Part shown: positions 44,204 through 53,793 of the stretch, in pieces | Numbering within the stretch: the stretch's first letter is position 1 | How the letters are laid out: each line of letters opens with the position of its first letter | Source: Halolactibacillus halophilus | GTDB lineage: Bacteria > Bacillota > Bacilli > Bacillales > Amphibacillaceae | Assembly (NCBI RefSeq): GCF_900115605.1 | Contig: NZ_FOXC01000002.1 | Location: 141,626 to 205,625 of the forward strand | Direction of reading: 5' to 3' | DNA: 64,000 bases | Notes under the pieces: model-generated | The model's input: only the letters and a program-made list of their open reading frames with translations | The model's database searches: none | What the model was told of the DNA's origin: nothing | Translations under genes and position numbers: made by a program

Positions 44204-44455
44204 CTAAAATGCCGTTAAGACATAAATAAGTCCAGTACGAGCAAATCTTAATACAAATAGCGCAACAATAGCTGAAATATCCAACATGCCAATCGGTGGA
44301 ATAATACGTCTGAATGGCTCTAGATAAGGTTCAACAATTGAACTTAAAAAGTGACCGATGGATGACTGTCGTGCCCCAGGAAACCAAGACATCAAAATAT
44401 AACCAATAATCGCAAACTGATACAAATCAAACAATCTTAACAATAAACTTTCCAT
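44204..44455 (-). CDS. ylmG: YggT-family membrane protein YlmG
   Basis: Small membrane protein of the YGGT family, linked to division in several bacteria, exact role unknown. 83 aa with two hydrophobic segments (about 5-25 and 58-80) and the conserved [20 protein letters not shown] and [16 protein letters not shown]. Its start overlaps the sepF stop by 1 nt and it precedes ylmH. Confidence 0.92.
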   Translation of the reverse strand: MESLLLRLFDLYQFAIIGYILMSWFPGARQSSIGHFLSSIVEPYLEPFRRIIPPIGMLDISAIVALFVLRFARTGLIYVLTAF

Positions 44456-44913
44456 TATTTATACCTTCCTTGTTCATCAAAGTCATCTTCTATCAGTGAA
44501 GAAATCGCACCCTCAACTTCTACGTTATCCGGTGTACATAAAAACGTGTGCGGTCCAAGCTTTTGAATATCACCAGATACAGCATAAACAGTGCCACTTA
44601 AAAAATCAACAATCCGGGTGGCCTCTTCTTTTGATACACGCTGTAAATTAATCACAACGGACCGTCTGTTAACGACGTGGTCCGCAATATCTTGAATTTC
44701 TTCGTAATGCCTTGGTTCTGATAAAACCACTTTTGCTTGTGATTGGACCGACTGTAAACTCACAATGTTTTCTTTTTTCTTTTTTGGTTCGTCTTTATCG
44801 TGTTTATCACTCCGTGTTTGATGGAATGTGTCATAAGACTCTTCTGGTACTTCCTCATAGTACTCTTCTTCATCTACAGAAAAAAGTGTTCGAAACTTAT
44901 TTTTCATACTCAT
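44455..44913 (-). CDS. sepF: Cell division protein SepF
   Basis: Anchors FtsZ filaments to the membrane and shapes septa. 152 aa. An N-terminal amphipathic helix with [19 protein letters not shown], a charged linker of about 45 residues, then the globular dimerising domain from [19 protein letters not shown] to [25 protein letters not shown]. Directly downstream of ylmE. As SepF acts with FtsA/FtsZ, its neighbours fit. Confidence 0.95.
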   Translation of the reverse strand: MSMKNKFRTLFSVDEEEYYEEVPEESYDTFHQTRSDKHDKDEPKKKKENIVSLQSVQSQAKVVLSEPRHYEEIQDIADHVVNRRSVVINLQRVSKEEATRIVDFLSGTVYAVSGDIQKLGPHTFLCTPDNVEVEGAISSLIEDDFDEQGRYK

Positions 44914-44921
44914 GTTACTCC

Positions 44922-45596
44922 CTACCTTTCAGGATTCACTAATGTTGAACCAATTCTAAGATGTGTAGCTCCTTCTAGAATAGCCCATTCAAAGTCATTA
45001 CTCATGCCCATCGATAAATACTGACATGGCGCATATGGTAAATCAAGTGCTTGGATATCGTCGCGACACTTATTGAGTTCTTTAAAGACTCCGCGCACAA
45101 GTGATTCATCATCTGAATGGGGTGCCATTGTCATTAAGCCAACGACGCGAATGTTCTCAAGTCCCGCCAGCGATTGAATAAAATCTTTGAGCGCTTCTTG
45201 TTCGACGCCCCCTTTGGTTGCTTCTTTGCTAATGTTCACTTGAACAAAACATTCAAGCGGGGATGAACGACGTTTATTAAGTTCTTTTGCGATTCTCAAA
45301 CGGTCTAACGCATGAAAATAATTGATTTGTTCCGCAATCTCTTTTACTTTACGTGATTGCAGTGGACCAATAAAGTGCCACGTCACGTCTTCAATCTCTT
45401 CAATTTTTTCTTTTGCTTCTTTCACTCGATTTTCACCTAAGTCATGAATACCAAGCGCATGTACCTGTTTCGTTTCATCTATTGTAACATATTTCGTCAC
45501 CGCAATGAGAGTGATTTCACTGACATCACGATTGGCTTTACTACAAGCCGACTGAATGTCTTCAATAAGTTTGTGATAACGCACTTCTAAAGTCAC
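44922..45596 (-). CDS. ylmE: YggS-family pyridoxal-phosphate homeostasis protein (YlmE)
   Basis: PLP-binding protein without known enzymatic activity, thought to keep free PLP in balance. Start is probably GTG 45596, 7 nt after AGGAGG, giving 224 aa; an upstream in-frame start at 45617 overlaps that binding site. The PLP lysine lies in LIAVTKYV near residue 34; [11 protein letters not shown] and [13 protein letters not shown] are family motifs. Confidence 0.94.
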   Translation of the reverse strand: MTLEVRYHKLIEDIQSACSKANRDVSEITLIAVTKYVTIDETKQVHALGIHDLGENRVKEAKEKIEEIEDVTWHFIGPLQSRKVKEIAEQINYFHALDRLRIAKELNKRRSSPLECFVQVNISKEATKGGVEQEALKDFIQSLAGLENIRVVGLMTMAPHSDDESLVRGVFKELNKCRDDIQALDLPYAPCQYLSMGMSNDFEWAILEGATHLRIGSTLVNPER

Positions 45597-45625
45597 ATGT
45601 TTTCCTCCTCTTAACACTTCTCTCG

Positions 45626-46417
45626 TTACTGAAAAATATAGCCCATCATGCGTCCTGTTTGTTGTTCTTTCCGGTAAGAATACAAGTCAGGATGACTGTA
45701 CGTATCAAGCAACGACGTCATAATTTGATCGTTGTTAACACCTAACAACCGTAAATATTTTGCATTAACCGCTTTGACATCTAATAAGTATTGGTCCTCC
45801 GATACCTGAACAACAATGTCTTTATCAACCGGCACTGGCATTTGTTTAACTACATCACCATTTACTTGATAATTTGCTTGGGCAATGGCCGGTCCAATAA
45901 CGACATGAATATGATTAAGATCAGCTCCAACTGATAAAAAAGCATCTAGCATGGTTTTCGCAATACCTTTTGCCGTGCCTCTCCATCCAGCATGGGCAAT
46001 GCCAACAATATGATGGATTGGATCAAAAAAGTAAAGAGGCACACAATCAGCATAAAACTGGGCTAAGACGATATCAGAAGAGGTGGTAATCAAGCCATCG
46101 ACACCTGGTATATGATTGCTCAAGCGATAAGCACCCCGCCCTGCATCCGATGATTCTATGATCTTTACTTTATGTCCGTGAACTTGTTCGGCAAATACAG
46201 CCCGGTCTAATGATTGATTCATTTCATTTAAAACACGCGTTCTATTTTCGATGACATCAGCATCACAATCACCTACATGGAGCCCAGTGTTTAGACTCGT
46301 ATAGTTACCTTTTGATACACCACCTATACGAGTAGACATACCTAAATTGATGTGGTGTTGATGCGTAACTTTTTCGGCATGCAGCCGTCTTTTGGATTGT
46401 CGTTTAAAAAGGTCCAT
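45626..46417 (-). CDS. pgeF: Peptidoglycan editing factor PgeF / purine nucleoside phosphorylase LACC1 family (YlmD)
   Basis: Multi-copper-oxidase-like fold; homologues remove wrong amino acids from peptidoglycan precursors or act on purine nucleosides. 263 aa. Zinc/active residues in QVHGHKV, ADCVPLYFFDP and AHAGWRGTAKGIAK. Precedes ylmE. Between it and ftsZ lie 345 bp where B. subtilis has bpr, spoIIGA, sigE, sigG, ylmA and ylmC. Which of the two activities applies cannot be told from sequence. Confidence 0.93.
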   Translation of the reverse strand: MDLFKRQSKRRLHAEKVTHQHHINLGMSTRIGGVSKGNYTSLNTGLHVGDCDADVIENRTRVLNEMNQSLDRAVFAEQVHGHKVKIIESSDAGRGAYRLSNHIPGVDGLITTSSDIVLAQFYADCVPLYFFDPIHHIVGIAHAGWRGTAKGIAKTMLDAFLSVGADLNHIHVVIGPAIAQANYQVNGDVVKQMPVPVDKDIVVQVSEDQYLLDVKAVNAKYLRLLGVNNDQIMTSLLDTYSHPDLYSYRKEQQTGRMMGYIFQ

Positions 46418-46481
46418 TTATTCGCTTCCTCACATCAATTATTTAACCGTCTTTATTTTATCATATTTAGTGAGAGAAACA

Positions 46482-46515
46482 GAACCATTTCTCTCCTGTA
46501 AGAAAGAAATGGTTC
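46482..46515 (+). repeat. Inverted repeat upstream of pgeF
   Basis: Arms GAACCATTTCT (46482-46492) and AGAAATGGTTC (46505-46515), 11 bp perfect, 12-nt loop. T-rich after it on the plus strand (TTTTA), so it resembles a plus-strand terminator although no plus-strand gene is seen. Confidence 0.7.
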
Positions 46516-46689
46516 TTTTAATCATGGATTAAAGAGTTACTCAAGACATACGGCTCTTTAATAGGCCAACAACACTCAGCCGTCTTAAAGCGCCTGCGCT
46601 TATAAGAATCATCTGATCTCGCCACGATTAACTCATTATGTGGATCATGTTTTTATGGCGAAAGTGTTTGAAATTGTGTTAATCAACGC

Positions 46690-46732
46690 AAAAACCACGC
46701 AAAAAGAATGAGGTGCATTCTTTTTGCGTGGT
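46690..46732 (-). terminator. ftsA-ftsZ terminator
   Basis: Perfect 17-bp stem: 46694-46710 (ACCACGCAAAAAGAATG) with 46716-46732, 5-nt loop; followed on the minus strand by TTTTTGCG. About 30 nt after the ftsZ stop. Confidence 0.93.
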
Positions 46733-46762
46733 ATATTATTTAATCATTGACTTAAATATCAC

Positions 46763-47875
46763 TTATCGATGACGATTGCGATTTCGTAAAAACGTTGGAA
46801 TATCTAGCGTATCGTCTTCATTAAATCCGGGCTCATCCGGTGTTGTTTGTTCAGGTTTTTGTTTTGTTTCTTGGGTTGGTCTTTCGTTCTGTGTTGGACG
46901 TGTGTTATCAGATTTTTTCTTCGTTTCATCAAAACCCGTCGCAATTACTGTGACAACAATTTCGTCTTTTAATTCTTCGTTCATTACTGCACCAAAGATC
47001 ACGTTAACTTCTTGGTCAGCTTCGTCTGTTACAATCGCTGCCGCTTCTTGCACCTCGTATAACGTAAAGCCAGCCCCACCCGTAATATTCATTAAGATAC
47101 CGTGAGCACCATCAATGGTTGTTTCAAGTAATGGTGATGAGATTGCTTTTTTCGCCGCTTCTGCTGCACGATTTTCACCAGTCGCAATCCCGATTCCCAT
47201 CAATGCTGACCCTTTGTCCTGCATGATGGTTTTTACATCGGCAAAGTCAACGTTAATAATACCCGGTGTTGCAATTAAATCACTGATCCCTTGAACACCT
47301 TGACGCAAGACATTATCAGCTTCTCTAAACGCTTCTAGCATAGGCGTGTTTTTATCAATAATTTCTAGTAAACGGTCATTTGGAATGACAATTAATGTAT
47401 CGACGTTTTGTTTTAAACCGTCGATCCCCTGAATGGCTTGAGTTGAGCGTTTACGCCCTTCAAACATAAATGGACGGGTCACGACACCGACCGTTAATGC
47501 GCCAATTTCTTTTGCGACTTGAGCAATGACAGGTGCTGCACCGGTACCGGTACCACCACCCATACCAGCTGTAACAAAGATCATGTCAGCGCCTTGTAAG
47601 GCTTCTTCTAACTGTTCTTTGCTTTCTTCTGCAGCTTTGCGACCAACTTCAGGATTCGCTCCAGCACCAAGACCTCGTGTCAATTTTGTACCTAATTGAA
47701 TTTTTACTTCTGCTTTTGATAAGTTCAAGGCTTGAGCATCGGTATTCACAGCAATAAATTCTACACCTTGGACCCCATGTTCAATCATACGGTTAACAGC
47801 ATTATTACCACCGCCACCAACCCCAATGACTTTAATCTTTGCTAATTGATCTAATTCTGTATCAAATTCTAACAT
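46763..47875 (-). CDS. ftsZ: Cell division protein FtsZ
   Basis: Tubulin-like GTPase that forms the division ring. 370 aa. N-terminal [18 protein letters not shown], the signature [15 protein letters not shown] (about residues 104-118), and the synergy-loop DFADVKTIM. After the GTPase core (to about 315) comes a Q/T/P-rich linker and the C-terminal peptide [16 protein letters not shown] that binds FtsA/SepF. Follows ftsA by 38 nt and ends at a terminator. Confidence 0.98.
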   Translation of the reverse strand: MLEFDTELDQLAKIKVIGVGGGGNNAVNRMIEHGVQGVEFIAVNTDAQALNLSKAEVKIQLGTKLTRGLGAGANPEVGRKAAEESKEQLEEALQGADMIFVTAGMGGGTGTGAAPVIAQVAKEIGALTVGVVTRPFMFEGRKRSTQAIQGIDGLKQNVDTLIVIPNDRLLEIIDKNTPMLEAFREADNVLRQGVQGISDLIATPGIINVDFADVKTIMQDKGSALMGIGIATGENRAAEAAKKAISSPLLETTIDGAHGILMNITGGAGFTLYEVQEAAAIVTDEADQEVNVIFGAVMNEELKDEIVVTVIATGFDETKKKSDNTRPTQNERPTQETKQKPEQTTPDEPGFNEDDTLDIPTFLRNRNRHR

Positions 47876-47912
47876 AATTTGTTCCTCCTAATCGCCACAA
47901 TTCTCTAGTTTA

Positions 47913-49214
47913 TTAATCGAAAAACACTTTGAATAATTTTGCTACACCTGATTCTTTGTTTTCATCTTTTGATTTCTTTGGCTTGGTTGATTTCTGCTGT
48001 TTCGGTTGCTTTAATTTATCCTTTTTGACCGGTCGTTCTTCATATTGCGCTTGGTCAGACACAGCATCTCTTAAAGGTTTTCCTTGTATTTTCGCATTAT
48101 CATATGCAAATTTCAAGATTCCAACACCAGGTGTATATTGCGGTTCTCTTACCCCAATGTAATCAGGTACAGCCACGCGTACATTGCCTTGATAGAGGTC
48201 TCTTGCCAGTTCTAAAGCGCCCGGCATTAACATCGTTCCACCTGTTAAGACAAAGCCACCAGGTAAGTCACGGTAACCGTATTTTGAAATTTCTTTTGCG
48301 ACTAAAACAAAAACTTCTTCTAATCGGGCTTCAATTATGTCCGATAAGTCTTTTTGATTAAATGTTGATATATCTTCTGTTCCAATCGCTTTCACTTCAA
48401 ACTGTTCTTCTTCATTGGCGTCAGGGAAATACCCATAGCCATGTTTAATTTTTATTTGTTCTGCTTCTTCAAAACTTGTTTTTAAACCATAAGAAATATC
48501 CTTTGTGATATTTTCACCACCAATAGGAATCACTCGTGTGCCTTTAAGCTGCCCATCATCAAAGATAGACACTGTCGTTGTACCACCACCAATGTCAATT
48601 AAAGCAACGCCGAGTTCTTTTTCATCTTCTGATAGGGCAATTGAGCCTGCTGCTAATGGTTGCAATACTTGGTCTTGAATATCAAGGTTCGCTCTTTCTA
48701 CACATTTCGTTGTATTATGTATCATAGTTCGTGATGATGTCATAATCGTGCCTTCCATTTCAAGTCTGACACCGATCATGCCTCTGGGGTCATTAATGCC
48801 AGCTAAACCATCCACAATAAATTGTTTAATTACAAGATCTAAAAACTCTCGATCTGGCGGGTAAGAAATTACTTTGGCATTATCAATAACACGGAGCACA
48901 TCTTCATCGTTAATTTCTTTATCATCATTTGGGACAGCGACAATCCCTTGACAAGGCAGTAGTTCGACTTGATTACCATTGTAACCAATAATCACAGAAT
49001 GAATCTGCATATCAATCATTCTTTCCGCTGACTCAATGGCAGCACGAATCGATTGAACTGCTTTATCGATATCAACGATGCCACCTTTTTTAATGCCTTT
49101 TGATTTAGCTGTTCCTACGCCAATAATGTTTAACCGATCTTCAGTTATTTCACCGATGACCACTTTTATTTGGGATGTTCCTATATCCAAACTTACTAAC
49201 ACTTCGTTAGCCAA
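47913..49214 (-). CDS. ftsA: Cell division protein FtsA
   Basis: Actin-like membrane tether for FtsZ. Start chosen at TTG 49214 (reading MANEVLVSLDIGTSQIK) because GGAGGTG lies 6 nt upstream; the in-frame GTG 49223 is part of that binding site. 433 aa. ATP-binding LIDIGGGTTTVSIF and VLTGGTMLMPG, and a C-terminal amphipathic tail ESGVAKLFKVFFD for the membrane. Preceded by a long A+T-rich leader. Confidence 0.96.
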   Translation of the reverse strand: MANEVLVSLDIGTSQIKVVIGEITEDRLNIIGVGTAKSKGIKKGGIVDIDKAVQSIRAAIESAERMIDMQIHSVIIGYNGNQVELLPCQGIVAVPNDDKEINDEDVLRVIDNAKVISYPPDREFLDLVIKQFIVDGLAGINDPRGMIGVRLEMEGTIMTSSRTMIHNTTKCVERANLDIQDQVLQPLAAGSIALSEDEKELGVALIDIGGGTTTVSIFDDGQLKGTRVIPIGGENITKDISYGLKTSFEEAEQIKIKHGYGYFPDANEEEQFEVKAIGTEDISTFNQKDLSDIIEARLEEVFVLVAKEISKYGYRDLPGGFVLTGGTMLMPGALELARDLYQGNVRVAVPDYIGVREPQYTPGVGILKFAYDNAKIQGKPLRDAVSDQAQYEERPVKKDKLKQPKQQKSTKPKKSKDENKESGVAKLFKVFFD

Positions 49215-49397
49215 TACTAGCACCTCCTATAAGCGAAATCACTTCGTTCACTTATTTCCATTCATTTTGAATGTTTTCAATGGTTTTAATGTTTGTTTTA
49301 ATTTATTTCACATATTTCCTTATTCCCTAAACTACTTCCTTCATAACGTCTTTTACAATAACAACAATTATTTGTTAAAAAGGTATGCAATATGCTA

Positions 49398-49403
49398 AGT
49401 ATA
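49398..49403 (-). promoter_or_regulatory. Candidate ftsA promoter with long leader
   Basis: Minus-strand TGATATACT, -10 hexamer at 49398-49403 with TG extension; TTAAAT 17 bp upstream as weak -35. It implies a leader of about 180 nt before ftsA. The 294-bp gap to sbp contains otherwise only A+T-rich sequence. Confidence 0.5.
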
Positions 49404-49508
49404 TCATTTAATTGCAAGACATTTAATAGTCTATTCTAAAATATCATACTTTTTTAATGATTTTATCATAAAAATAACCATTACCTACATTTTATTCGAC
49501 ATATCGTT

Positions 49509-49913
49509 TTATTTGTCGATTAACTTTGACTTTTCAATCGATAACGTTGACTGACTTTTCTTTTTTAATGTTTTTTGTTGTTGCCATCGGTCAAGTATAC
49601 GTCGTCTTATAATGGCGATATTTTGAAATAAACGCCAACCAAAAGCAAATACAGCAGCTAAATAAAGGTCTACCCCTAATTGCGCACCTATAAACGTTAA
49701 AAAAATTGCTAGCGTAATATTAAAGAAAAAGCCTGTCACGAAAATAAACTGATTAAAGACATGTTCAAAGTGAGCACGAATCCCTCCTAAGAGGGTATCA
49801 AACGCTGCTAAAATTGCGAGCGACAGGTAGTTAGAATAAAGCGCTGGAATCGAAAAATCGGACAACAAGCCTAGCCCTATGCCTAAACCTAAAAATATTA
49901 TCATTAACCACAT
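49509..49913 (-). CDS. sbp: Small basic membrane protein Sbp (DUF1290)
   Basis: Membrane protein of unknown function conserved in dcw clusters of Firmicutes. 134 aa, three hydrophobic segments (about 1-22, 28-47 and 52-95 as a pair), then a basic tail RRRILDRWQQQKTLKKKSQ. The GIRAHFEHVFNQFIFVTGFFFN block is the family core. Its start overlaps the ylxX stop by 1 nt. Similar in place to sbp of B. subtilis. Confidence 0.92.
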   Translation of the reverse strand: MWLMIIFLGLGIGLGLLSDFSIPALYSNYLSLAILAAFDTLLGGIRAHFEHVFNQFIFVTGFFFNITLAIFLTFIGAQLGVDLYLAAVFAFGWRLFQNIAIIRRRILDRWQQQKTLKKKSQSTLSIEKSKLIDK

Positions 49914-50626
49914 TATTCATCACCCTCTTCATAATCCTTCACGTCAACATGCTCAAGTACAAAGTCTCCAGTATAGCTTGGTACCGTGACAGATTGTTTA
50001 TCGTTCATTGTCAGGCTAATATTGTGAATTGCTAAGTCATTCAGTGATTGGCTTACTTCCATGTAATTAATTAATCGTTCGGGATCATCGGTTAAGACCT
50101 TCACAGTCACTGGTAAATCTCTTAGCGGCCGCTGGTTGATGTAGACTCGCCCTAATACATCACGAATAGCGGTATGATTCACAATCCGCTCATCACCTAC
50201 AGCTAAATGGTTAGCCCCGTAAACATTTAATTCATTAACCAAGCGATTTAATAATTCACTCGTTAATTCAGGAAAACCTTCCGACTCATTAGCTTGTTCA
50301 TAATCGGCAACAAGCATAAGTTCTACTCCTTGTCCTGTCATTTCTGTTAACCCGGCTTGGTCTTGTAAATCATTGATTTGCTTACGTAATGTTCGAATCT
50401 GAGTGCCATAGACATTATCTTCATAATCGACTTGTATATTTTTTAAGTCATTCAGTTCGTCTTGGAGCGTTTGTTGTTGTTCTTGTTCTTCTAGTAATGC
50501 TGTTCTTATTTCCCATAAATCTCGCGTATCCCGCTCTGGTGTCTCTTCTTCAATTGAAAGGTGTAAACTAATCAGGACACCGATAAAAAAAGCCGCAAGC
50601 GCAAGAATGAACGTCTGTTTATTCAT
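49913..50626 (-). CDS. ylxX: DUF881 family protein YlxX
   Basis: Single-pass membrane protein with a DUF881 extracytoplasmic domain, function unknown. 237 aa: signal anchor at about 6-25, coiled coil about 45-90, DUF881 domain from GQGVELMLVADYEQ. The segment LNRLVNELNVYGANHLAVGDERIVNHTAIR is typical. Forms a tandem pair with ylxW, likely an old duplication, between divIB and sbp. Confidence 0.9.
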   Translation of the reverse strand: MNKQTFILALAAFFIGVLISLHLSIEEETPERDTRDLWEIRTALLEEQEQQQTLQDELNDLKNIQVDYEDNVYGTQIRTLRKQINDLQDQAGLTEMTGQGVELMLVADYEQANESEGFPELTSELLNRLVNELNVYGANHLAVGDERIVNHTAIRDVLGRVYINQRPLRDLPVTVKVLTDDPERLINYMEVSQSLNDLAIHNISLTMNDKQSVTVPSYTGDFVLEHVDVKDYEEGDE

Positions 50627-50642
50627 ATATTTGTCATCCCTC

Positions 50643-51338
50643 TTATTGTGGCGTCATCTCCACATGTTTTTCCCCGTATTCTACTTCAATGCGCTCATTA
50701 ACGAGCTGGTCAATCACTCCTTGGTCTAATTCAAGCGACTGTAACAACGTATCTGGATTGCCAATCGCTTCAATTGTAAAGGGCGCAGGATAGGTCGTTC
50801 CATCAACAGTAATAACTGGCCCAACACAAAAAACATGACTATTATGCAAGAGGCGTTGACCATTAATTTCAATTGCTTCGGCCCCGGCACTTAAAAGTTC
50901 ATTTATCACCAATTGAACATGCCGGTCATGAACGATATAGTCATTCACATTGGCGCGATCGGGGACATAGTCTTGATCATTTAATGTAATAAAGACGCCT
51001 GGACCTTCAATGGCTAACTCCCCAACGTAGGCTTGTAATTCGCGCTTTAAATCAACTGCAGACATTAAATTTTGTTGTTCTTCACTGAGTGAGGTTTCCG
51101 TTTGCAAAAGCTCAACGCGTAAATCATTGATTTGTTGTTCAAGCGCATGGTTGCGCTCTTCAAAATCAATCAATTGTTGTCGGTAATAAAAGGCCCGGTC
51201 CCACTCTTCAACCGAGACCTCTTCATCTTCTAATAAGTTTTGTGCTTGTTCATAACTGACCGCAACTAAATAACCAAATACAAACAAGACAAGCGATAAT
51301 ATAACATGTTTTCCACTCACATGCATGAAGCTATTCAT
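50643..51338 (-). CDS. ylxW: DUF881 family protein YlxW
   Basis: Paralogue of the next gene. 231 aa: membrane anchor at about 10-28, coiled coil about 45-95, DUF881 domain from IEGPGVFITLNDQDYVPD, with INELLSAGAEAIEINGQRLL. Function unknown; a link to division is inferred only from its dcw position. Overlaps divIB by 8 nt. Confidence 0.9.
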   Translation of the reverse strand: MNSFMHVSGKHVILSLVLFVFGYLVAVSYEQAQNLLEDEEVSVEEWDRAFYYRQQLIDFEERNHALEQQINDLRVELLQTETSLSEEQQNLMSAVDLKRELQAYVGELAIEGPGVFITLNDQDYVPDRANVNDYIVHDRHVQLVINELLSAGAEAIEINGQRLLHNSHVFCVGPVITVDGTTYPAPFTIEAIGNPDTLLQSLELDQGVIDQLVNERIEVEYGEKHVEMTPQ

Positions 51339-52161
51339 CCTCTTCTATAATCAATTGATTTTCTTCGCCTTCTTCATATATCTCTAAATCTGGATCGGTT
51401 GTATCTTCATTTGAAAATTGATTAAAGATCGCCCCAGAATGATCAATTTCAATCAAACCTGGATTTTCTTTATCTAATTGACTCACGACCGATGGATAAA
51501 CTTTTAAATGTTCACTAAATCCACGAATCGTTGTTAAGAGTTCAAACCCATCAATCATATTTAAATGGACTTGATAAGGATTTGCTTCTGTTGGTTGGTG
51601 ATATATTTCAGAAATATGACTTAATAAGTAACTAGGCAAGGCTTGTAAGCCTTCGATCATTAGCTGGCGAATTTCTTCGTCGTCAAATCCAATCAGTAAG
51701 GGCGCATCTCCTTTATAGTCCACCTTTTCAACATAATCTAATGTATGACCACTCTCAAGCAGGGGTGCTAAATAATCTCCCTGGTCAATATAAGCAATCT
51801 TCTTATGTTCGGTCACATTAATGGTAACAGTATGTGACCATAAACGCTTGACCTCAGCTGATTCGATTTCAGGTAAAGCTAAAATAGCTGCTTCAATATC
51901 TTTAAGTTGGAAAGACCACAGACTCTGTTCTGTTGACAAATGACTTTGTTTTAGAATAATCTCTTCTGAGATAAACTGAGACCCCGTGACTTTTACCTTC
52001 CTTACATAGCTAAGTGGTGACTGCAAATAGACAACAAGGACAATTAAAACAAGTAAAATTGTAAAATAAAAAATAAAGCGCCGATTGGCTTGCTTTCGGC
52101 GCGCTTCTCTAAGTCTTGGTATGCGATCTTCTATCGATACGACCTTTTTTTCTTCGGTCAT
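51331..52161 (-). CDS. divIB: Division protein DivIB/FtsQ
   Basis: Bitopic division protein that acts with FtsL and DivIC. 276 aa. A short basic cytoplasmic N-terminus, one membrane span (about 27-47: FIFYFTILLVLIVLVVYL), a POTRA domain starting at SPLSYVRKVKVTGSQFISEE, the beta domain, and an acidic C-terminal tail. First gene of its unit, with a promoter upstream. murG and murB, which precede it in B. subtilis, are missing. Confidence 0.94.
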   Translation of the reverse strand: MTEEKKVVSIEDRIPRLREARRKQANRRFIFYFTILLVLIVLVVYLQSPLSYVRKVKVTGSQFISEEIILKQSHLSTEQSLWSFQLKDIEAAILALPEIESAEVKRLWSHTVTINVTEHKKIAYIDQGDYLAPLLESGHTLDYVEKVDYKGDAPLLIGFDDEEIRQLMIEGLQALPSYLLSHISEIYHQPTEANPYQVHLNMIDGFELLTTIRGFSEHLKVYPSVVSQLDKENPGLIEIDHSGAIFNQFSNEDTTDPDLEIYEEGEENQLIIEEDE

Positions 52162-52206
52162 TATTAACGCCTTCTATCTATAATATAATCAATGTGTCTC
52201 TTCCTA

Positions 52207-52212
52207 ATTATA
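52207..52212 (-). promoter_or_regulatory. divIB promoter (extended -10)
   Basis: Minus-strand TGCTATAAT, hexamer at 52207-52212, no good -35, about 45 nt before the divIB ATG. Required because a terminator follows murD. The rest of the 288-bp gap (52213-52427) is A+T-rich with nothing recognised. Confidence 0.65.
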
Positions 52213-52420
52213 GCATATTTACTCAAGTTATGATGCGGTTTTTTATATGACTATTGAATGGTTTTTTATAGTTAAAAAGAAAAAAGTCGGTAACATCAAT
52301 CGTTATTATTTTCAATATTTAACAAGATAACACCCCTCAACCAATCTTATGTACACAAGCTGTCTCTGGTCTAGTGTTCGATCCGGCTGAAAATGATATA
52401 TTATAGCGGATAGACAAAGA

Positions 52421-52458
52421 TAAAAAAACACTCTAACAACATCTAATTGTTAGAGTGT
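52421..52458 (-). terminator. murD terminator
   Basis: Stem ACACTCTAACAA (52428-52439) with TTGTTAGAGTGT (52447-52458), 12 bp perfect, followed on the minus strand by TTTTTTTATC. The stem includes the murD stop codon. Confidence 0.93.
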
Positions 52459-53793
52459 GCGGACGGTGTCGATAAATACATCACCGCGTATTTCGAAATT
52501 TTCAAATTGATCCCAACTTGCGCAAGCAGGCGATAATAATACAACCTCACCAGTTTTAGCATCTGCAGCTGCACGTTTTGTCATTTCCGCTAATGATTCA
52601 CCAGCCATTGTTGGTATGTTCTGTTTCATCATTGTTGCTTGTATCTTATCCTTTGTTTCACCGTAGACATAAGCACCTACAACATGATTTAAGTACGGCA
52701 CTAATTCATCAAAACCATTCCCACGATCAAGCCCACCTGCAATTAGTCGAACAGGGGCATCAAAAGCTTGTAAAGCCGTCACTGTCGCTAAGATATTGGT
52801 TGCTTTTGAATCATTATAAAAACGAACACCCTTGTTTTCTAAAACAAACTGTAATCGGTGTTTTACCCCAGTAAATGTTGTGAGCACCTGTCGAATTCCT
52901 TCAACTGTTGCGCCTAGCAATAGGACACTCACACTACTTGCTAAAATATTTTCTAAATTATGGGCCCCAACAAGTTTTATATCCGCAATATCGATGATTT
53001 TTTTATCTTTAAAGAACAGTGCATCTTCTTTAACATAACCACCTTCTGATACGACGCTTTTGCGTGAAAAAGGAACAGGTTTTGCTTTTGCTGTTTTTAT
53101 AAGATTAGTGACATCTGCGTTGTCGGCATTATAGACGAGATAATCATCTGCTTGTTGATATTTAAATATATGCGCTTTCGCCTCTTTATAAGCGTCAAAA
53201 TCACCGTGATAATCGAGATGCGCTTCAAACAGATTAAGCAATACACTCACCTTTGGTCTAAACGAGCCACTACCCATCAATTGAAATGACGACAATTCTA
53301 ATACAAGGATATCTTTATCAAGTTCATAACTTACTTCAGTCGCAACATGTCCAATATTTCCAGCAGCAGCAACACTTTGATGACTCTTTAACAACATCTG
53401 TTCTGTCAATGTTGTTGTTGTTGTTTTTCCATTTGAGCCGGTAATTGCGATTATTGGAACGTCAATCATGTAAGGTAATAAAGCAATTTCAGTCAGTACC
53501 GGAATCCCGCGTTGATCCGCTTGTTGTAATAAGTGATTCGTATAAGGAATACCAGGATTTTTAATGATCACGTCGCAACCATCTAACAATGCCTCAGACG
53601 GTTCACCCAGATGAACTGTCACGCCAAGATCGATCAGGGCTTTTACTTCTAAGTCTGTTTCGTTTGCTTTTAAATCACTCACGACAACATGAAAGCCTTC
53701 AGCTTGTAATATTTTACTGACAGCTGTCCCTGTCTTAGCTAAACCTAACACAAGGATTTGTTGATAAGGAAAATCTTTAATATGATGAACCAT
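52450..53793 (-). CDS. murD: UDP-N-acetylmuramoylalanine-D-glutamate ligase
   Basis: Adds D-glutamate to UDP-MurNAc-L-Ala. 447 aa. ATP-binding AITGSNGKTTTTTL, the central NLFEAHLDYHGDFDAY block with Mg-binding His, and the C-terminal VLLSPACASWDQFENFEIRGD. Last gene of the murE-murF-mraY-murD unit; its stop lies inside the terminator stem. ftsW/spoVE, murG and murB do not follow. Confidence 0.97.
   Translation of the reverse strand: MVHHIKDFPYQQILVLGLAKTGTAVSKILQAEGFHVVVSDLKANETDLEVKALIDLGVTVHLGEPSEALLDGCDVIIKNPGIPYTNHLLQQADQRGIPVLTEIALLPYMIDVPIIAITGSNGKTTTTTLTEQMLLKSHQSVAAAGNIGHVATEVSYELDKDILVLELSSFQLMGSGSFRPKVSVLLNLFEAHLDYHGDFDAYKEAKAHIFKYQQADDYLVYNADNADVTNLIKTAKAKPVPFSRKSVVSEGGYVKEDALFFKDKKIIDIADIKLVGAHNLENILASSVSVLLLGATVEGIRQVLTTFTGVKHRLQFVLENKGVRFYNDSKATNILATVTALQAFDAPVRLIAGGLDRGNGFDELVPYLNHVVGAYVYGETKDKIQATMMKQNIPTMAGESLAEMTKRAAADAKTGEVVLLSPACASWDQFENFEIRGDVFIDTVRTL

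Larger units (their letters stand above)
46418..46762. other. Spacer between pgeF and ftsZ, structured, no gene
   Basis: 345 bp with no convincing coding sequence. From right to left: the ftsZ terminator; an A+T-rich stretch; a structured part (46528-46620) with inverted repeat ATTAAAGAG / CTCTTTAAT (46528-46536, 46554-46562) and the palindrome AAGCGCCTGCGCTT; a further hairpin at 46482-46515; and a candidate extended -10 (TGATAAAAT, hexamer 46455-46460) for pgeF. Position of sigE/sigG in spore formers. Confidence 0.75.

Noticed and set aside
46590..46660. Remnant of sigG in the ftsZ-pgeF spacer
   Set aside because: I translated the spacer in the minus-strand frames and found no stretch resembling a sigma factor; it fits a structured repeat better.
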